DNA from: DASXUG01 sp964620425 | GTDB lineage: Bacteria; Pseudomonadota; Gammaproteobacteria; Burkholderiales; Methylophilaceae | Direction: 5' to 3' | Assembly (NCBI GenBank): GCA_964620425.1 | Contig: CAZUGV010000001.1 | Coordinates: 62,001 to 126,000 of the forward strand | DNA: 64,000 nt | Shown here: one piece after another, positions 35,537 to 44,883 of the stretch | How positions within the stretch are numbered: the first letter of the stretch is position 1 | Layout of the letters: every line of letters starts with the position of its first letter | Program-made: the position numbers and the translations under genes | The notes under the pieces: model-generated | Seen by the model: only the letters and a program-made list of their open reading frames with translations | Told to the model about the DNA's origin: nothing | Databases searched by the model: none

Positions 35537-36514
35537 CTAACTATGCGAATGTTCAGCATGATGCTGAGTCAATGCTGACCCAACACTCCGCACCTCAGGT
35601 TGCAAGGTGATATGGTTGATGTCAAATTCATTTTGCAACATGTGCTTTAGTGTGAGTAGTGTTGATTGCCAAGTATGTGCATCTTGCAACACGACATGCG
35701 CTGTCAGTGCCGTATTTTCAGATGAAAGCGACCACACATGTATTTGGTGAACCTCTAATACTCCATGCACCGAAAGCATTTTTTTTTCAATCAATGCTAA
35801 ATCTAAACGGTGCGGTACACCTTCCATCAGCACATGTAATACTTGTCTTAATAAGTTGAGGGTAGAAAATAAAATCAATGCGGAAATTAAAAAAGACAAA
35901 ATAGAGTCTATCGGCATCCAGCCTGTAAAATAAATCACCGCGCCCGCCAGAATCGCAGCGATAGAACCCAACATATCACCGATCACATGCAAAAAAGCGG
36001 CTTGAGCATTTAAACTATGTTGATGCTGGTGCAATTGCCTTGCCACTACAATATTTACAATTAACCCAACTAGCGCGATGATCATTACCTCAGAACCACG
36101 CACGGCTTGTACATTTTCTAATCGGTCTATCGCTTCTGTCACAATAAAACCAATCACACCCAACATTAACAACCCATTTAGCAGAGCCACAACAACCTCT
36201 GCGCGCACCAAACCATAGCTATAACGTGTTGAAGCTGGCTTTTGCGCTACCCATGCCCCCAATGCTGCCAAACCAAGCCCCGCGGAATCAGAAAACATAT
36301 GACCCGCATCGCCAAGCAACGCTAAAGACCCTGTGTACCATCCCCCTAATGCTTCTATGAAAGCAAATAAAAGTGTAATGACAAATGGCCAAAGTAAGGC
36401 TACGCCAGTCGTGACATGTAAAGTATGTTCATGGTCATCATGTGAGTGAGCTTTATTTGAGCCATGATGATGTGCTTGGTGATGCTGATGATCGTGATGA
36501 TGTGTTTTATTCAT
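35537..36514 (-). CDS. Cation diffusion facilitator (Zn/Co/Cd efflux), CzcD/ZitB-like
   Basis: 325 residues from the ATG at 36514 (MNKTHHHDHQHHQ). The N-terminus is strongly His-rich (metal capture). Six membrane helices follow; the HxxxD-type metal site is in LALLGDAGHMFSDSAGLGLAA, and HVIGDMLGSIAAILAG holds the second pair. The C-terminal cytoplasmic domain contains VLEVHQIHVWSLSSENTALTAHV. It exports divalent metal, most likely zinc, in exchange for protons. The frame extends further upstream (to 36553); the start is uncertain by about 13 residues. Confidence 0.9.
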   Translation of the reverse strand: MNKTHHHDHQHHQAHHHGSNKAHSHDDHEHTLHVTTGVALLWPFVITLLFAFIEALGGWYTGSLALLGDAGHMFSDSAGLGLAALGAWVAQKPASTRYSYGLVRAEVVVALLNGLLMLGVIGFIVTEAIDRLENVQAVRGSEVMIIALVGLIVNIVVARQLHQHQHSLNAQAAFLHVIGDMLGSIAAILAGAVIYFTGWMPIDSILSFLISALILFSTLNLLRQVLHVLMEGVPHRLDLALIEKKMLSVHGVLEVHQIHVWSLSSENTALTAHVVLQDAHTWQSTLLTLKHMLQNEFDINHITLQPEVRSVGSALTQHHAEHSHS

Positions 36515-36657
36515 AGCAGAATCGTAGCGCATAACGCACAAAAATGCATACATTTTAAGGCCTACAGAATTTTTATCAAAAATTGAAACAGGTTATTTGA
36601 GGTATTCATTTCACTAATCAGGTAAGCTAACAACCTTTTAGAATTTTGTACTTTTCA

Positions 36658-37503
36658 ATGCTCAGTTACCGTCACGCTTTTCATGCTGGCAATCATGCCG
36701 ATGTACTTAAACATTTTGTCCTGATGGAAGTGTTAGCTTATACCAATCAAAAAGACAAACCCTATTGGTATATCGACACCCACGCAGGGGCTGGCATGTA
36801 TCAATTAAACACGGGTTATGCCGCACAAAATGCTGAATACGAATCAGGCATTGCGCCAATATGGTATGAAAATACGCTGAATCAACCGCTAAAAGCATTT
36901 GTTGGGTTGATTCAATCATTCAACCCCAATAGCAAACTCACTTACTACCCAGGTTCGCCAAGCATTGCACAGGCGCTGGTGCGTGCAACCGACAAAATGC
37001 GCTTATTCGAACTGCATCCTAATGATTGTAAAATTCTGCTAGAGAATTTTAAGGGGAAAGACAGAACCGTCAGAATAGAAAAACAGGATGGATTTGCTGG
37101 CATTAAAGCAATTTTACCGCCCCCTCCCCGCCGTGCTGTGGTGTTAATTGATCCGCCATACGAAGAGAAGCAAGATTATCAGCGTGTAGTCACCTGCATT
37201 AAAGAAAGCCTTGAGCGCTTTACTACAGGCACCTATTTAATCTGGTATCCGCAATTACAACGCCCAGAGCCTGAACAGATGATTCAACAGTTGCACAAAC
37301 TTAACCTGAATAACTGGTTGCACGTGAGTTTGAGCATAGAAGCACCCTCTCCAGATGGCTTTGGCATGTTTGGTAGCGGTATGTTTGTTATCAACCCACC
37401 TTGGACGCTAGCGAAAACGCTCGAAGATGTAATGCCTGCGTTGGTCAATTTACTAGGTAAGGATTCTCAAGCCACGTATCAACTATCACACGCAAGTAAA
37501 TGA
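36658..37503 (+). CDS. rlmJ: 23S rRNA (adenine2030-N6)-methyltransferase
   Basis: 281 residues from the ATG at 36658 (MLSYRHAFHAGNHADVLKH), which is the family's typical N-terminus; a TTG start 12 bases upstream is less likely. YIDTHAGAGMYQL gives SAM binding and AVVLIDPPYEEKQDYQ the catalytic (N/D)PPY motif. It methylates A2030 of 23S rRNA. Single gene. Confidence 0.94.
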   Translation: MLSYRHAFHAGNHADVLKHFVLMEVLAYTNQKDKPYWYIDTHAGAGMYQLNTGYAAQNAEYESGIAPIWYENTLNQPLKAFVGLIQSFNPNSKLTYYPGSPSIAQALVRATDKMRLFELHPNDCKILLENFKGKDRTVRIEKQDGFAGIKAILPPPPRRAVVLIDPPYEEKQDYQRVVTCIKESLERFTTGTYLIWYPQLQRPEPEQMIQQLHKLNLNNWLHVSLSIEAPSPDGFGMFGSGMFVINPPWTLAKTLEDVMPALVNLLGKDSQATYQLSHASK

Positions 37504-37512
37504 TAAAATTGG

Positions 37513-38730
37513 TTAAATTTCAGAAATTTGGCGTGTTGCATTGTTAGTGTCTGCATTTAAAATTATATTGATAGAGTCTACACTAAGCGTTCTGGCATCT
37601 TCAGTTTCGATAGATACCCGCCACTCCCCTGCTTGCCATTTTTTGATATAAGTGTAGCCCCTAAAGCCTTTTATGCGGCCACCACTCAATGTAAAACCAA
37701 CACGAGAGGTAGTCACCCAACCACGCTTGGGGTCGTGAAATTGCCAGCGGTGGTAGAGCTTAGTGCTTAATCCATTCGGCACAAATACGGCACTGACGCA
37801 ATAAAGCGCTTCACCTTGGTTAAGGTGTAAATCAGAGGTGAAATATTTCCAAGGCTGCCACCATGCTACATGGTCAACTTGTATTTGATATAGATTGCTG
37901 TTTTTTTGCAAATCAGTGCCAAACACCACCTCTTGCTTGACCAAAGGCACAGGTGGAATCCAATCAAGACTGTATGCCAGCATTAAAAAACCTGCGATTA
38001 ACCAAACGGGGATAATCTTGCCAGCATTTTTATGTGTCTTGTGATAAAGCCAATGCGTTAACGCCACTCCTAATGCCGTACTCGAATAAAACCAGATGGC
38101 ATGTATACTGCCCACCAAGCAAGGCAACAGAAAATTAAATAATAAAATGGAACATAAACCAAACATGCTCCAACTTAATGGCAACCAAGTATAATGCTCC
38201 TCTAGGAACTCGTTACCGACTAACAAAGCTGCTAAAGTCAAACACCAAAACAACGCAACCCAGTGACTGGCGCTTTTAAAGTACACAATAAACAATGCAC
38301 TTAGTAAGCTGCCAAAAATAAATTGCAATAGAAAATAAGGCGCACGGGATTTCCACTTATTCAGCCAGCCATTAGCATTTTTTAGGTCTTGTGTATGACC
38401 TGGTGACTGGTCTTGTACAAGAGTAGAAGACTCTTCTATAAGAATATTTGAGTCATGTATAAGAGTTTTCGAGTCTTGTATATGAGTTGAAAATTCTTCT
38501 GTAAGAGTGTTGTTTGAAAATTGATGGTGACTCATCCTAGCCAGCCAAGCCAGTATCATGGCCGCTACCAGCAGATAGGCGGACAGTATCATTAAATCAG
38601 ATTGCTGAACTTGTCGGCCTATCGTAAAGGCATCCCACGCGAAACCACCTAAAAAGAATATGGCAGGAAAATAAGCCGTCAACTTTGAAAAGCTCACTAA
38701 GAAAGACGATTGCTTGAGTTGAATAAACAC
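37513..38730 (-). CDS. DUF2914 membrane protein with heptad repeats
   Basis: About 405 residues. The N-terminal half has several membrane helices (from about residue 12 to 265). The C-terminal DUF2914 domain contains ALYCVSAVFVPNGLSTKLYHRWQFHD and a Trp-rich ending with GGRIKGFRGYTYIKKWQAGEWRVSIETEDAR. Between helices two and three, a soluble segment carries five 7-residue repeats (near SxTLIxD). The start is a GTG at 38730 or 38736; AGG lies six bases before the 38730 codon. The function is unknown to me; DUF2914 domains are thought to be extracytoplasmic ligand-binding folds, an uncertain assumption. Confidence 0.8.
   Translation of the reverse strand: MFIQLKQSSFLVSFSKLTAYFPAIFFLGGFAWDAFTIGRQVQQSDLMILSAYLLVAAMILAWLARMSHHQFSNNTLTEEFSTHIQDSKTLIHDSNILIEESSTLVQDQSPGHTQDLKNANGWLNKWKSRAPYFLLQFIFGSLLSALFIVYFKSASHWVALFWCLTLAALLVGNEFLEEHYTWLPLSWSMFGLCSILLFNFLLPCLVGSIHAIWFYSSTALGVALTHWLYHKTHKNAGKIIPVWLIAGFLMLAYSLDWIPPVPLVKQEVVFGTDLQKNSNLYQIQVDHVAWWQPWKYFTSDLHLNQGEALYCVSAVFVPNGLSTKLYHRWQFHDPKRGWVTTSRVGFTLSGGRIKGFRGYTYIKKWQAGEWRVSIETEDARTLSVDSINIILNADTNNATRQISEI
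38411..38515. repeat. Five 21-base tandem repeats coding for heptads
   Basis: Five units of exactly 21 bases (38411-38431, 38432-38452, 38453-38473, 38474-38494, 38495-38515) share TCTTGTA-TA-GAGT-like cores. On the minus strand they encode the heptads TLTEE-, FSTHIQD, SKTLIHD, SNILIEE and SSTLVQD inside the DUF2914 protein. Confidence 0.88.
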
Positions 38731-38750
38731 GCGCACCTAAATATCACATC

Positions 38751-38781
38751 AAAAAAAAGGAGCATATGTGAATATGCTCCT
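38751..38781 (-). terminator. Terminator of acnB
   Basis: On the minus strand, a perfect 10-base-pair stem (AGGAGCATAT with ATATGCTCCT) around a four-base loop is followed by eight T. It lies 40 bases after the acnB stop. Confidence 0.92.
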
Positions 38782-38821
38782 GCTCGCTACAACATTTAAC
38801 TGCTTCTACCCTGCTATCAGA

Positions 38822-41386
38822 TTAAACCTCTAAAATAGGAATCATCTTTTTAGCTTGATATTCAGGCATTTGGTCAAAGTTTAGATACTTATAAATGTTA
38901 TCTGAATTTTTAGTAATTTTGTCACCCACGGTTGCCAAGTACTCTTGCGGCGTTGGCATATAGCCTAACTTAGCACATACCGCGGCCAACTCAGCCGAAC
39001 CCAAATACACGCGTGCATCTTTACCCATACGGTTGTCAAAATTACGCGTGCTAGTTGAGAAAACAGTCGCTTTATCGGCCACACGTGCTTGGTTACCCAT
39101 ACATAAAGAGCAACCAGGCACTTCAGTACGTGCACCAGCCACACCAAATACCGCATATACACCCTCGTCACGTAGTTGATTTTCATCCATACGTGTTGGT
39201 GGCGCAATCCATAAACGGGTAGGCAAGTTACCGCCACCTTCTAACACTTTTGCTGCCGCACGGTAGTGCCCAATATTGGTCATACAGCTACCAATAAACA
39301 CTTCATCAATTTTATCGCCGACCACTTGCGATAAAGGTTTGATGTCATCTGGATCATTTGGGCAAGCAACCAATGGCTCTTTAATTTCATTCAGGTCAAT
39401 TTCGAGCACATACGCGTACTCAGCATCAGCATCTGGTTCGATTAAGTTAGGGTTAGCCAACCATGCTTCCATGGCTTCAATACGACGTTTTAAAGTACGT
39501 GCATCTGAGTAACCTGTATCAATCATGTTTTGCATTAGGACAATATTCGATTTTAAGAACTCAATCACAGGCTCTTTATTCAGGCGCACAGTACAGCCAT
39601 TGGCTGAACGCTCGGCTGAAGCATCGGCAAACTCAAAAGCTTGCTCTACCTTTAAATCAGGCAGGCCTTCAATTTCTAACACGCGGCCATTGAATACGTT
39701 TTTCTTGCCTTGTTTGCCTGTGGTTAAGTCACCTTTTAGAATCGCAGCATAAGGAATCGCATTCACCAAATCACGCAAAGTTATGCCCGGTTGCATTTCA
39801 CCCTTAAAGCGCACTAATACTGATTCTGGCATATCAAGCGGCATCGCGCCCATCGCTGCACCAAACGCCACTAAACCAGAACCTGCAGGGAAAGAAATAC
39901 CAATTGGGAAACGAGTATGAGAATCACCGCCTGTACCTACGGTATCAGGCAAAATCATACGATTTAACCAAGAGTGGATAACGCCATCCCCTGGGCGCAA
40001 ACTTACACCGCCGCGGCTAGACATAAACTCTGGTAATGTATGTTGCAACTTGATATCCACTGGTTTTGGATACGCCGCGGTGTGGCAAAAACTTTGCATC
40101 ACTAAATCGGCACTAAAGCCCAAGCAAGCCAACTCTTTAAGCTCATCACGCGTCATGGCACCCGTTGTGTCTTGAGAACCCACGGTGGTGATTTTTGGCT
40201 CGCAATAAGTACCGGGACGCACGCCCAAACCTTCAGGCAAACCACAGGCTCTACCCACCATTTTTTGCGCTTGGGTATAACCTTTACCTGTATCTTTAGG
40301 GGCGATTGGTTTAATAAATAAATCAGAAGGCGGTAAACCAAGCGCTTGACGTGCATTGGTGGTTAATCCACGGCCGATAATCAGTGGAATACGCCCACCA
40401 GCACGCACTTCATCGGGCATGGTAAGCGGTGCCAACTCAAAGCTAGAAATTACCTCACCAGCGGCATTCAACACTTTGCCTTCATATGGCTTAATGGTAA
40501 TGACATCGCCCATTTCCATTTTGGAAACATCACATTGAATAGGCAAAGCACCTGAGTCTTCCGCAGTATTAAAGAAAATCGGGGCGATTTTTCCGCCCAA
40601 GACAATACCGCCCGTGCGCTTGTTGGGGATATTCGGAATATCATCACCCATCAACCATTGCACAGAGTTAATGGCAGATTTACGAGAAGAGCCTGTACCG
40701 ACCACATCGCCCACATATGCTAGCGGTAAGCCTTTTTCTTTAAGTTTGATAATTGTGTTTAAACCATCTGGCATTTTGCTGACCAACATAGCTTTGGCAT
40801 GCAACGGAATATCTGGACGGCTCCAAGCCTCCTGTGCTGGAGATAAGTCATCGGTATTGGTTTCACCGGGCACTTTGAACACCACGGCTTTAATTTCAGC
40901 TGGCATCACTGGTTTATTGGTAAACCACTCAGCGTTTGCCCAAGATTCGATTAGCTTCTTCGCGTGGGTGTTACCCGCTTTCATTTTCTCTTGAACATCG
41001 TGGAAAGCATCAAACATCAAAATGGTGTGAGAAAGTGCAACAACGGCAACCTCAGCCATTGGCGTATCAAGCAATTCAACTAACGCTTGAACATTATAAC
41101 CACCCAGCATCGTGCCCAATAACTCCACTGCTTTTTCAGCATTGACTAAAGGAGACGTAGCCGTGCCTTTTGCAATATCAGCCAGAAATGCCGCTTTTAC
41201 ATAAGCAGCTTGGTCAACACCTGCTGGAATACGATTTGCCAATAGATCCAATAAAGTCTCTGCCTCATTTGCGGGCGGATTTTTTAACAATTGCACCAAT
41301 TCCGCAACCTGCTCTGCGCTTAAAGGTAAAGGGGGCAATAATTGTGCGGCACGTTCAGCCACATGGTCACGATAAGCTTTTAACAT
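38822..41386 (-). CDS. acnB: Aconitate hydratase B
   Basis: An 854-residue AcnB with the N-terminal HEAT-like domain, the swivel domain (about residues 165-340, GDVVGTGSSRKSAINSVQWLMG) and the Fe-S catalytic domains. Cluster cysteines lie in IGSCMTNIGHYRAAAKVLEG and VPGCSLCMGNQARVAD, with DSHTRFPIGISFPAGSGLVAFGAA active-site segments. It isomerises citrate and isocitrate (and may take part in the methylcitrate cycle). It has a GGAAA site and a terminator of its own. Confidence 0.97.
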   Translation of the reverse strand: MLKAYRDHVAERAAQLLPPLPLSAEQVAELVQLLKNPPANEAETLLDLLANRIPAGVDQAAYVKAAFLADIAKGTATSPLVNAEKAVELLGTMLGGYNVQALVELLDTPMAEVAVVALSHTILMFDAFHDVQEKMKAGNTHAKKLIESWANAEWFTNKPVMPAEIKAVVFKVPGETNTDDLSPAQEAWSRPDIPLHAKAMLVSKMPDGLNTIIKLKEKGLPLAYVGDVVGTGSSRKSAINSVQWLMGDDIPNIPNKRTGGIVLGGKIAPIFFNTAEDSGALPIQCDVSKMEMGDVITIKPYEGKVLNAAGEVISSFELAPLTMPDEVRAGGRIPLIIGRGLTTNARQALGLPPSDLFIKPIAPKDTGKGYTQAQKMVGRACGLPEGLGVRPGTYCEPKITTVGSQDTTGAMTRDELKELACLGFSADLVMQSFCHTAAYPKPVDIKLQHTLPEFMSSRGGVSLRPGDGVIHSWLNRMILPDTVGTGGDSHTRFPIGISFPAGSGLVAFGAAMGAMPLDMPESVLVRFKGEMQPGITLRDLVNAIPYAAILKGDLTTGKQGKKNVFNGRVLEIEGLPDLKVEQAFEFADASAERSANGCTVRLNKEPVIEFLKSNIVLMQNMIDTGYSDARTLKRRIEAMEAWLANPNLIEPDADAEYAYVLEIDLNEIKEPLVACPNDPDDIKPLSQVVGDKIDEVFIGSCMTNIGHYRAAAKVLEGGGNLPTRLWIAPPTRMDENQLRDEGVYAVFGVAGARTEVPGCSLCMGNQARVADKATVFSTSTRNFDNRMGKDARVYLGSAELAAVCAKLGYMPTPQEYLATVGDKITKNSDNIYKYLNFDQMPEYQAKKMIPILEV

Positions 41387-41439
41387 GGGGTTTCCAAAAA
41401 ATAATCTAAAGTAAAGTGAAAGAAATTATACAGTGCGCT

Positions 41440-41452
41440 ATACGTTACGTAT
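41440..41452. promoter_or_regulatory. Inverted repeat upstream of acnB
   Basis: ATACGT-T-ACGTAT, a perfect six-base palindrome with one central base, 54-66 bases upstream of the acnB start. It may be an operator; no regulator is next to it. Confidence 0.4.
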
Positions 41453-41561
41453 GCACAAGTATAAAAAACATGAATACTATATGCAATGAATATGCCTATG
41501 AGGGATATTGAAAAATCACACCATACTACAAGTTATCAACTATACGTTATCAATAAGCACT

Positions 41562-41912
41562 TTAATAAAGCGGCTTTGAAAATGGAGAGTTGCAACTTTT
41601 ACCACCTGCTGATGACTCCATGTCGTCGAGCACTTTTACTTTATAACCTTTGCCATGCTTGGATTCAACAAAAGCACGCACCTCGTATACAGTGACAATA
41701 CCATCGTGATCTGCGTCCACATTTTTGATATTTTGTTCTACCGTTGGCTCACCAGAATCTACGCTTAACTCTGAAGGTGTTTCGCGCTCTGCAGCCATCA
41801 GACTCTTGGTGTGAATTAACATAAGAGAATGTATGACAAAAAGCAAAAGAAAAACGCCCAATGCAAGCAACCTTGAATAAAACAACCTCAGTAAAAATGG
41901 GCTTTCAATCAT
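41562..41912 (-). CDS. Small membrane-anchored EF-hand protein
   Basis: 116 residues from the ATG at 41912 (MIESPFLLRLF), which has GGGG about eight bases upstream. A hydrophobic segment (about residues 9-30) can be a membrane anchor or signal. The soluble part has one full EF-hand loop, DADHDGIVTVYE (Asp at 1, 3, 5, Gly6, Ile8, Glu12), predicted to bind calcium. The C-terminus is Ser/Gly-rich with one cysteine. I do not recognise the family. It is divergent from the GGDEF-EAL gene. Confidence 0.68.
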   Translation of the reverse strand: MIESPFLLRLFYSRLLALGVFLLLFVIHSLMLIHTKSLMAAERETPSELSVDSGEPTVEQNIKNVDADHDGIVTVYEVRAFVESKHGKGYKVKVLDDMESSAGGKSCNSPFSKPLY

Positions 41913-42097
41913 GTTTTTTACCCCAATCAATATATTTAATGCTTGCTAACAACTTCAATCAGCAACCTGTTTAAATAAAAGCGTTTTTTAACAATTTAAT
42001 GAAAATCATTAGGTGCATTGATTGTACTCTACTGTATATTCAGTCATTGGGTTAAATTCAATAAAAATATCTCAGGCTTTAGTAAAATGGGGAACAT

Positions 42098-44680
42098 ATG
42101 ACACAACCAGCACCACTGCCAGCTAACGAAGAAAAAAGATTAGCCCGCCTTAAAAATTTAATGGTGCTAGATACCCCAGCAGAGTCCATATTTGATGAAA
42201 TTACCAAAATGGCCTCTGAAATTTGCGGCACACCCATCGCCCTTATTAGCTTAGTAGATGACAAACGGCAATGGTTCAAATCTAATGTTGGCTTAGAGAG
42301 TGCTAGCGAAACCCCCAAAGAAGTTGCATTTTGCTCCCACACCATTTTGAATGATGATGTAATGGAGGTATCCAATGCAACCTTGGATAGCCGTTTTCAA
42401 AAAAACCCTCTCGTTACTTCTGACCCCAATATCCGTTTTTATGCTGGCGCGCCGATTAGCGTAGATCAATATAATATTGGTACGCTATGTGTAATAGACC
42501 AACAAGCGCGAATGCTCACCAAAACGCAAAAATCCATGCTTGCTGGCTTAGCAAATATGGCCGCCAAAGCATTGGTTGCACGAGAGCAGTTTCTGCATGA
42601 TATAAATCAGCAAGCTGTGCACCACACTAACATTATAGAATCATCGAATGATGCCATTATTAGCAAATCAATAGACGGAATTGTATTAACGTGGAATAAA
42701 GGTGCAGAAACTATTTTTGGCTACACAGCTGAAGAAATGATCGGTCAGTCGATTGTAAAACTATTACCCGAGAGTAACCTTCACGAAGAAGAAGTGTTGA
42801 TTAAAAAAATAAAAAGCCATCAAAAAGTAAAATCATATGAAACAGAACGCTTAACTAAACACGGCAAATTAATTTATGTCTCAGTAAACTTATCTCCAAT
42901 TTTGAATTTACATGGGGAGGTGATGGGTATTTCAACAATTGCACGCGACATTACTGCCCATAAAAAATCAGAGATTGCTTTTGCGCTTGAGCATGAGCGC
43001 TTAAAAGTTACCATGGATTCAATTGGCGATGCTGTCATTACTACCAATGATAAAGGCATAGTTGAATACCTTAACCCTATTGCCGAAAGATTAACAGGCT
43101 GGTCATCAAGTGAAGCAAAAGGGTTACCGCTTAACAAAGTTTTCAATATTATTAACGAAAGCTCACGTAAAGCATCGCCTAACCCTGTAGATATTTGTTT
43201 AATGGAAAATCGCATTGTGGGCTTGGCCAATCATACGATATTGATTAGCCGCGACGGCAATGAATATGGAATTGAAGATTCTGCATCCCCCATACGTAAT
43301 AATGAAGGCAAAACATTTGGTGTGGTGTTGGTGTTTCACGATGTAACTTTTCAGCGCCAAATGGCTAATGAAATGACTTATAGAGCCACGCATGACGGCT
43401 TAACGGGTCTAATTAATCGCGGAGAGTTTGAGCATCGCTTAGAGCGTTTACTGATGAACAACACATCTGGTAACGTACAACATGCTCTCATGGTTATAGA
43501 CTTAGATCAATTTAAGGTGGTTAATGACACTTGTGGCCATGCGGCGGGCGATAAGCTACTCAAAGAAGTAACGCAAATCATTACGAACTGCATACGTACC
43601 TCTGACACATTGGCCAGAATTGGTGGGGATGAATTTGCCATCATTTTAGAGAAATGTGATGCCGAACCGGCCATGCGGATTGCGCAACTTGTTTGCAAAC
43701 ATGTAGACGAGTATCGCTTTAAAGTCGAAGAAAAACGCTTTCGTATTGGAACCAGCATTGGCTTAGTGATAATCGACAACCATTGGTCTAGTCTTGAAGC
43801 GCTCATCCAAGCTGCCGATAGCGCCTGTTATGCAGCAAAAGAAGGCGGACGTAACCGTGTGCATCTCTACTATGATGCTGATTTTGCCTTGGAAAGTCGT
43901 CGTGGTGAGATTCAATGGGCAAGCCGAATTGAGCAAGCCATTGAAGATAATCAATTTGTATTATTTTGCCAACGCATTCTCCCGCTTACGGAAAATGGTG
44001 GTTTACATGGGGAAGTATTAGTCAGATTAAAAGATACTAGTGGCAACTTAGTTGCTCCAGGCGCTTTCTTACCTGCGGCAGAACGCTTTCATATGGCATC
44101 GCGAATTGATAAATGGGTAGTGAAACAAGTATTTTCATGGCTAAAAGAAAACCAAAATGAGATTTCACATATTGACTCAATCTCAATCAATCTATCTGGA
44201 CAATCGATTGGTGATGAGTCATTCCATGATTATGTCTTAATGCTCATCAGCTTAACCCCTATTGATTTCAGTAAAGTCTGTTTTGAAATTACTGAGACAG
44301 CTACTATTACAAATATTAATTTAGCAACACGCTTTATTCAAACCATGAAGAGCCATCAAATTCAATTCTCATTAGATGATTTTGGTAGTGGAGTATCTTC
44401 ATTTGGCTATCTCAAATCACTCGATGTTGATTACTTGAAAATTGATGGTCAGTTTATTAAAGATATTAATGATGACCCAGTAGATCTTGCGACTGTGCGT
44501 TGTATTTTAGAAGTTGCAAAGGTCACTGGCAAAAGAACCATCGCCGAATGGGTAGAAACAGTTGAGGTCGAAAATATCTTAAGACGCTTGGGAGTGGACT
44601 ATACACAAGGATATTTAAGACACAAACCTGAACCGATAGATCAAATGTTAATTTCTGAGCTAGTCACCAAGCAACCCTAG
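42098..44680 (+). CDS. GAF-PAS-PAS-GGDEF-EAL cyclic di-GMP signalling protein
   Basis: An 860-residue cytoplasmic protein. GAF about 25-160 (CGTPIALISLVDDKRQWFKSNVGL), PAS about 175-295 (NDAIISKSIDGIVLTWNKGAETIFGYTAEEM), PAS about 305-425, GGDEF about 435-595 with ARIGGDEFAIILEKCD intact, EAL about 610-855. In the EAL domain the signature is EVL (GEVLVRL), with INLSGQS, FEITETA, DDFGSGVSS and LKIDGQFIK present. It can plausibly make cyclic di-GMP; hydrolysis is possible because the metal-binding residues are largely kept. GGGGA precedes the start. No second gene is in the transcript. Confidence 0.92.
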   Translation: MTQPAPLPANEEKRLARLKNLMVLDTPAESIFDEITKMASEICGTPIALISLVDDKRQWFKSNVGLESASETPKEVAFCSHTILNDDVMEVSNATLDSRFQKNPLVTSDPNIRFYAGAPISVDQYNIGTLCVIDQQARMLTKTQKSMLAGLANMAAKALVAREQFLHDINQQAVHHTNIIESSNDAIISKSIDGIVLTWNKGAETIFGYTAEEMIGQSIVKLLPESNLHEEEVLIKKIKSHQKVKSYETERLTKHGKLIYVSVNLSPILNLHGEVMGISTIARDITAHKKSEIAFALEHERLKVTMDSIGDAVITTNDKGIVEYLNPIAERLTGWSSSEAKGLPLNKVFNIINESSRKASPNPVDICLMENRIVGLANHTILISRDGNEYGIEDSASPIRNNEGKTFGVVLVFHDVTFQRQMANEMTYRATHDGLTGLINRGEFEHRLERLLMNNTSGNVQHALMVIDLDQFKVVNDTCGHAAGDKLLKEVTQIITNCIRTSDTLARIGGDEFAIILEKCDAEPAMRIAQLVCKHVDEYRFKVEEKRFRIGTSIGLVIIDNHWSSLEALIQAADSACYAAKEGGRNRVHLYYDADFALESRRGEIQWASRIEQAIEDNQFVLFCQRILPLTENGGLHGEVLVRLKDTSGNLVAPGAFLPAAERFHMASRIDKWVVKQVFSWLKENQNEISHIDSISINLSGQSIGDESFHDYVLMLISLTPIDFSKVCFEITETATITNINLATRFIQTMKSHQIQFSLDDFGSGVSSFGYLKSLDVDYLKIDGQFIKDINDDPVDLATVRCILEVAKVTGKRTIAEWVETVEVENILRRLGVDYTQGYLRHKPEPIDQMLISELVTKQP

Positions 44681-44763
44681 TAAACCTTGATATCCAAAGC
44701 ATCTAATATCGAAATTCGCTGCAATATTCATTACAAATGCATTAAAAATGCATCATGCGCATT

Positions 44764-44790
44764 TTGACAAACTCAGATGTAGGGTAGAAT
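44764..44790 (+). promoter_or_regulatory. Candidate purB promoter
   Basis: TTGACA at 44764-44769 and TAGAAT at 44785-44790, with a 15-base spacer (short of the usual 16-18), about 95 bases before the purB start. Confidence 0.45.
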
Positions 44791-44883
44791 CACGCCTTAA
44801 ATTTTAAACTTCAAAATCAACTTAGGCATCCTGCTTTTTTTATGTTGATTAGTATTTGAATAGTTAATCTGCAAAAGGCATTT

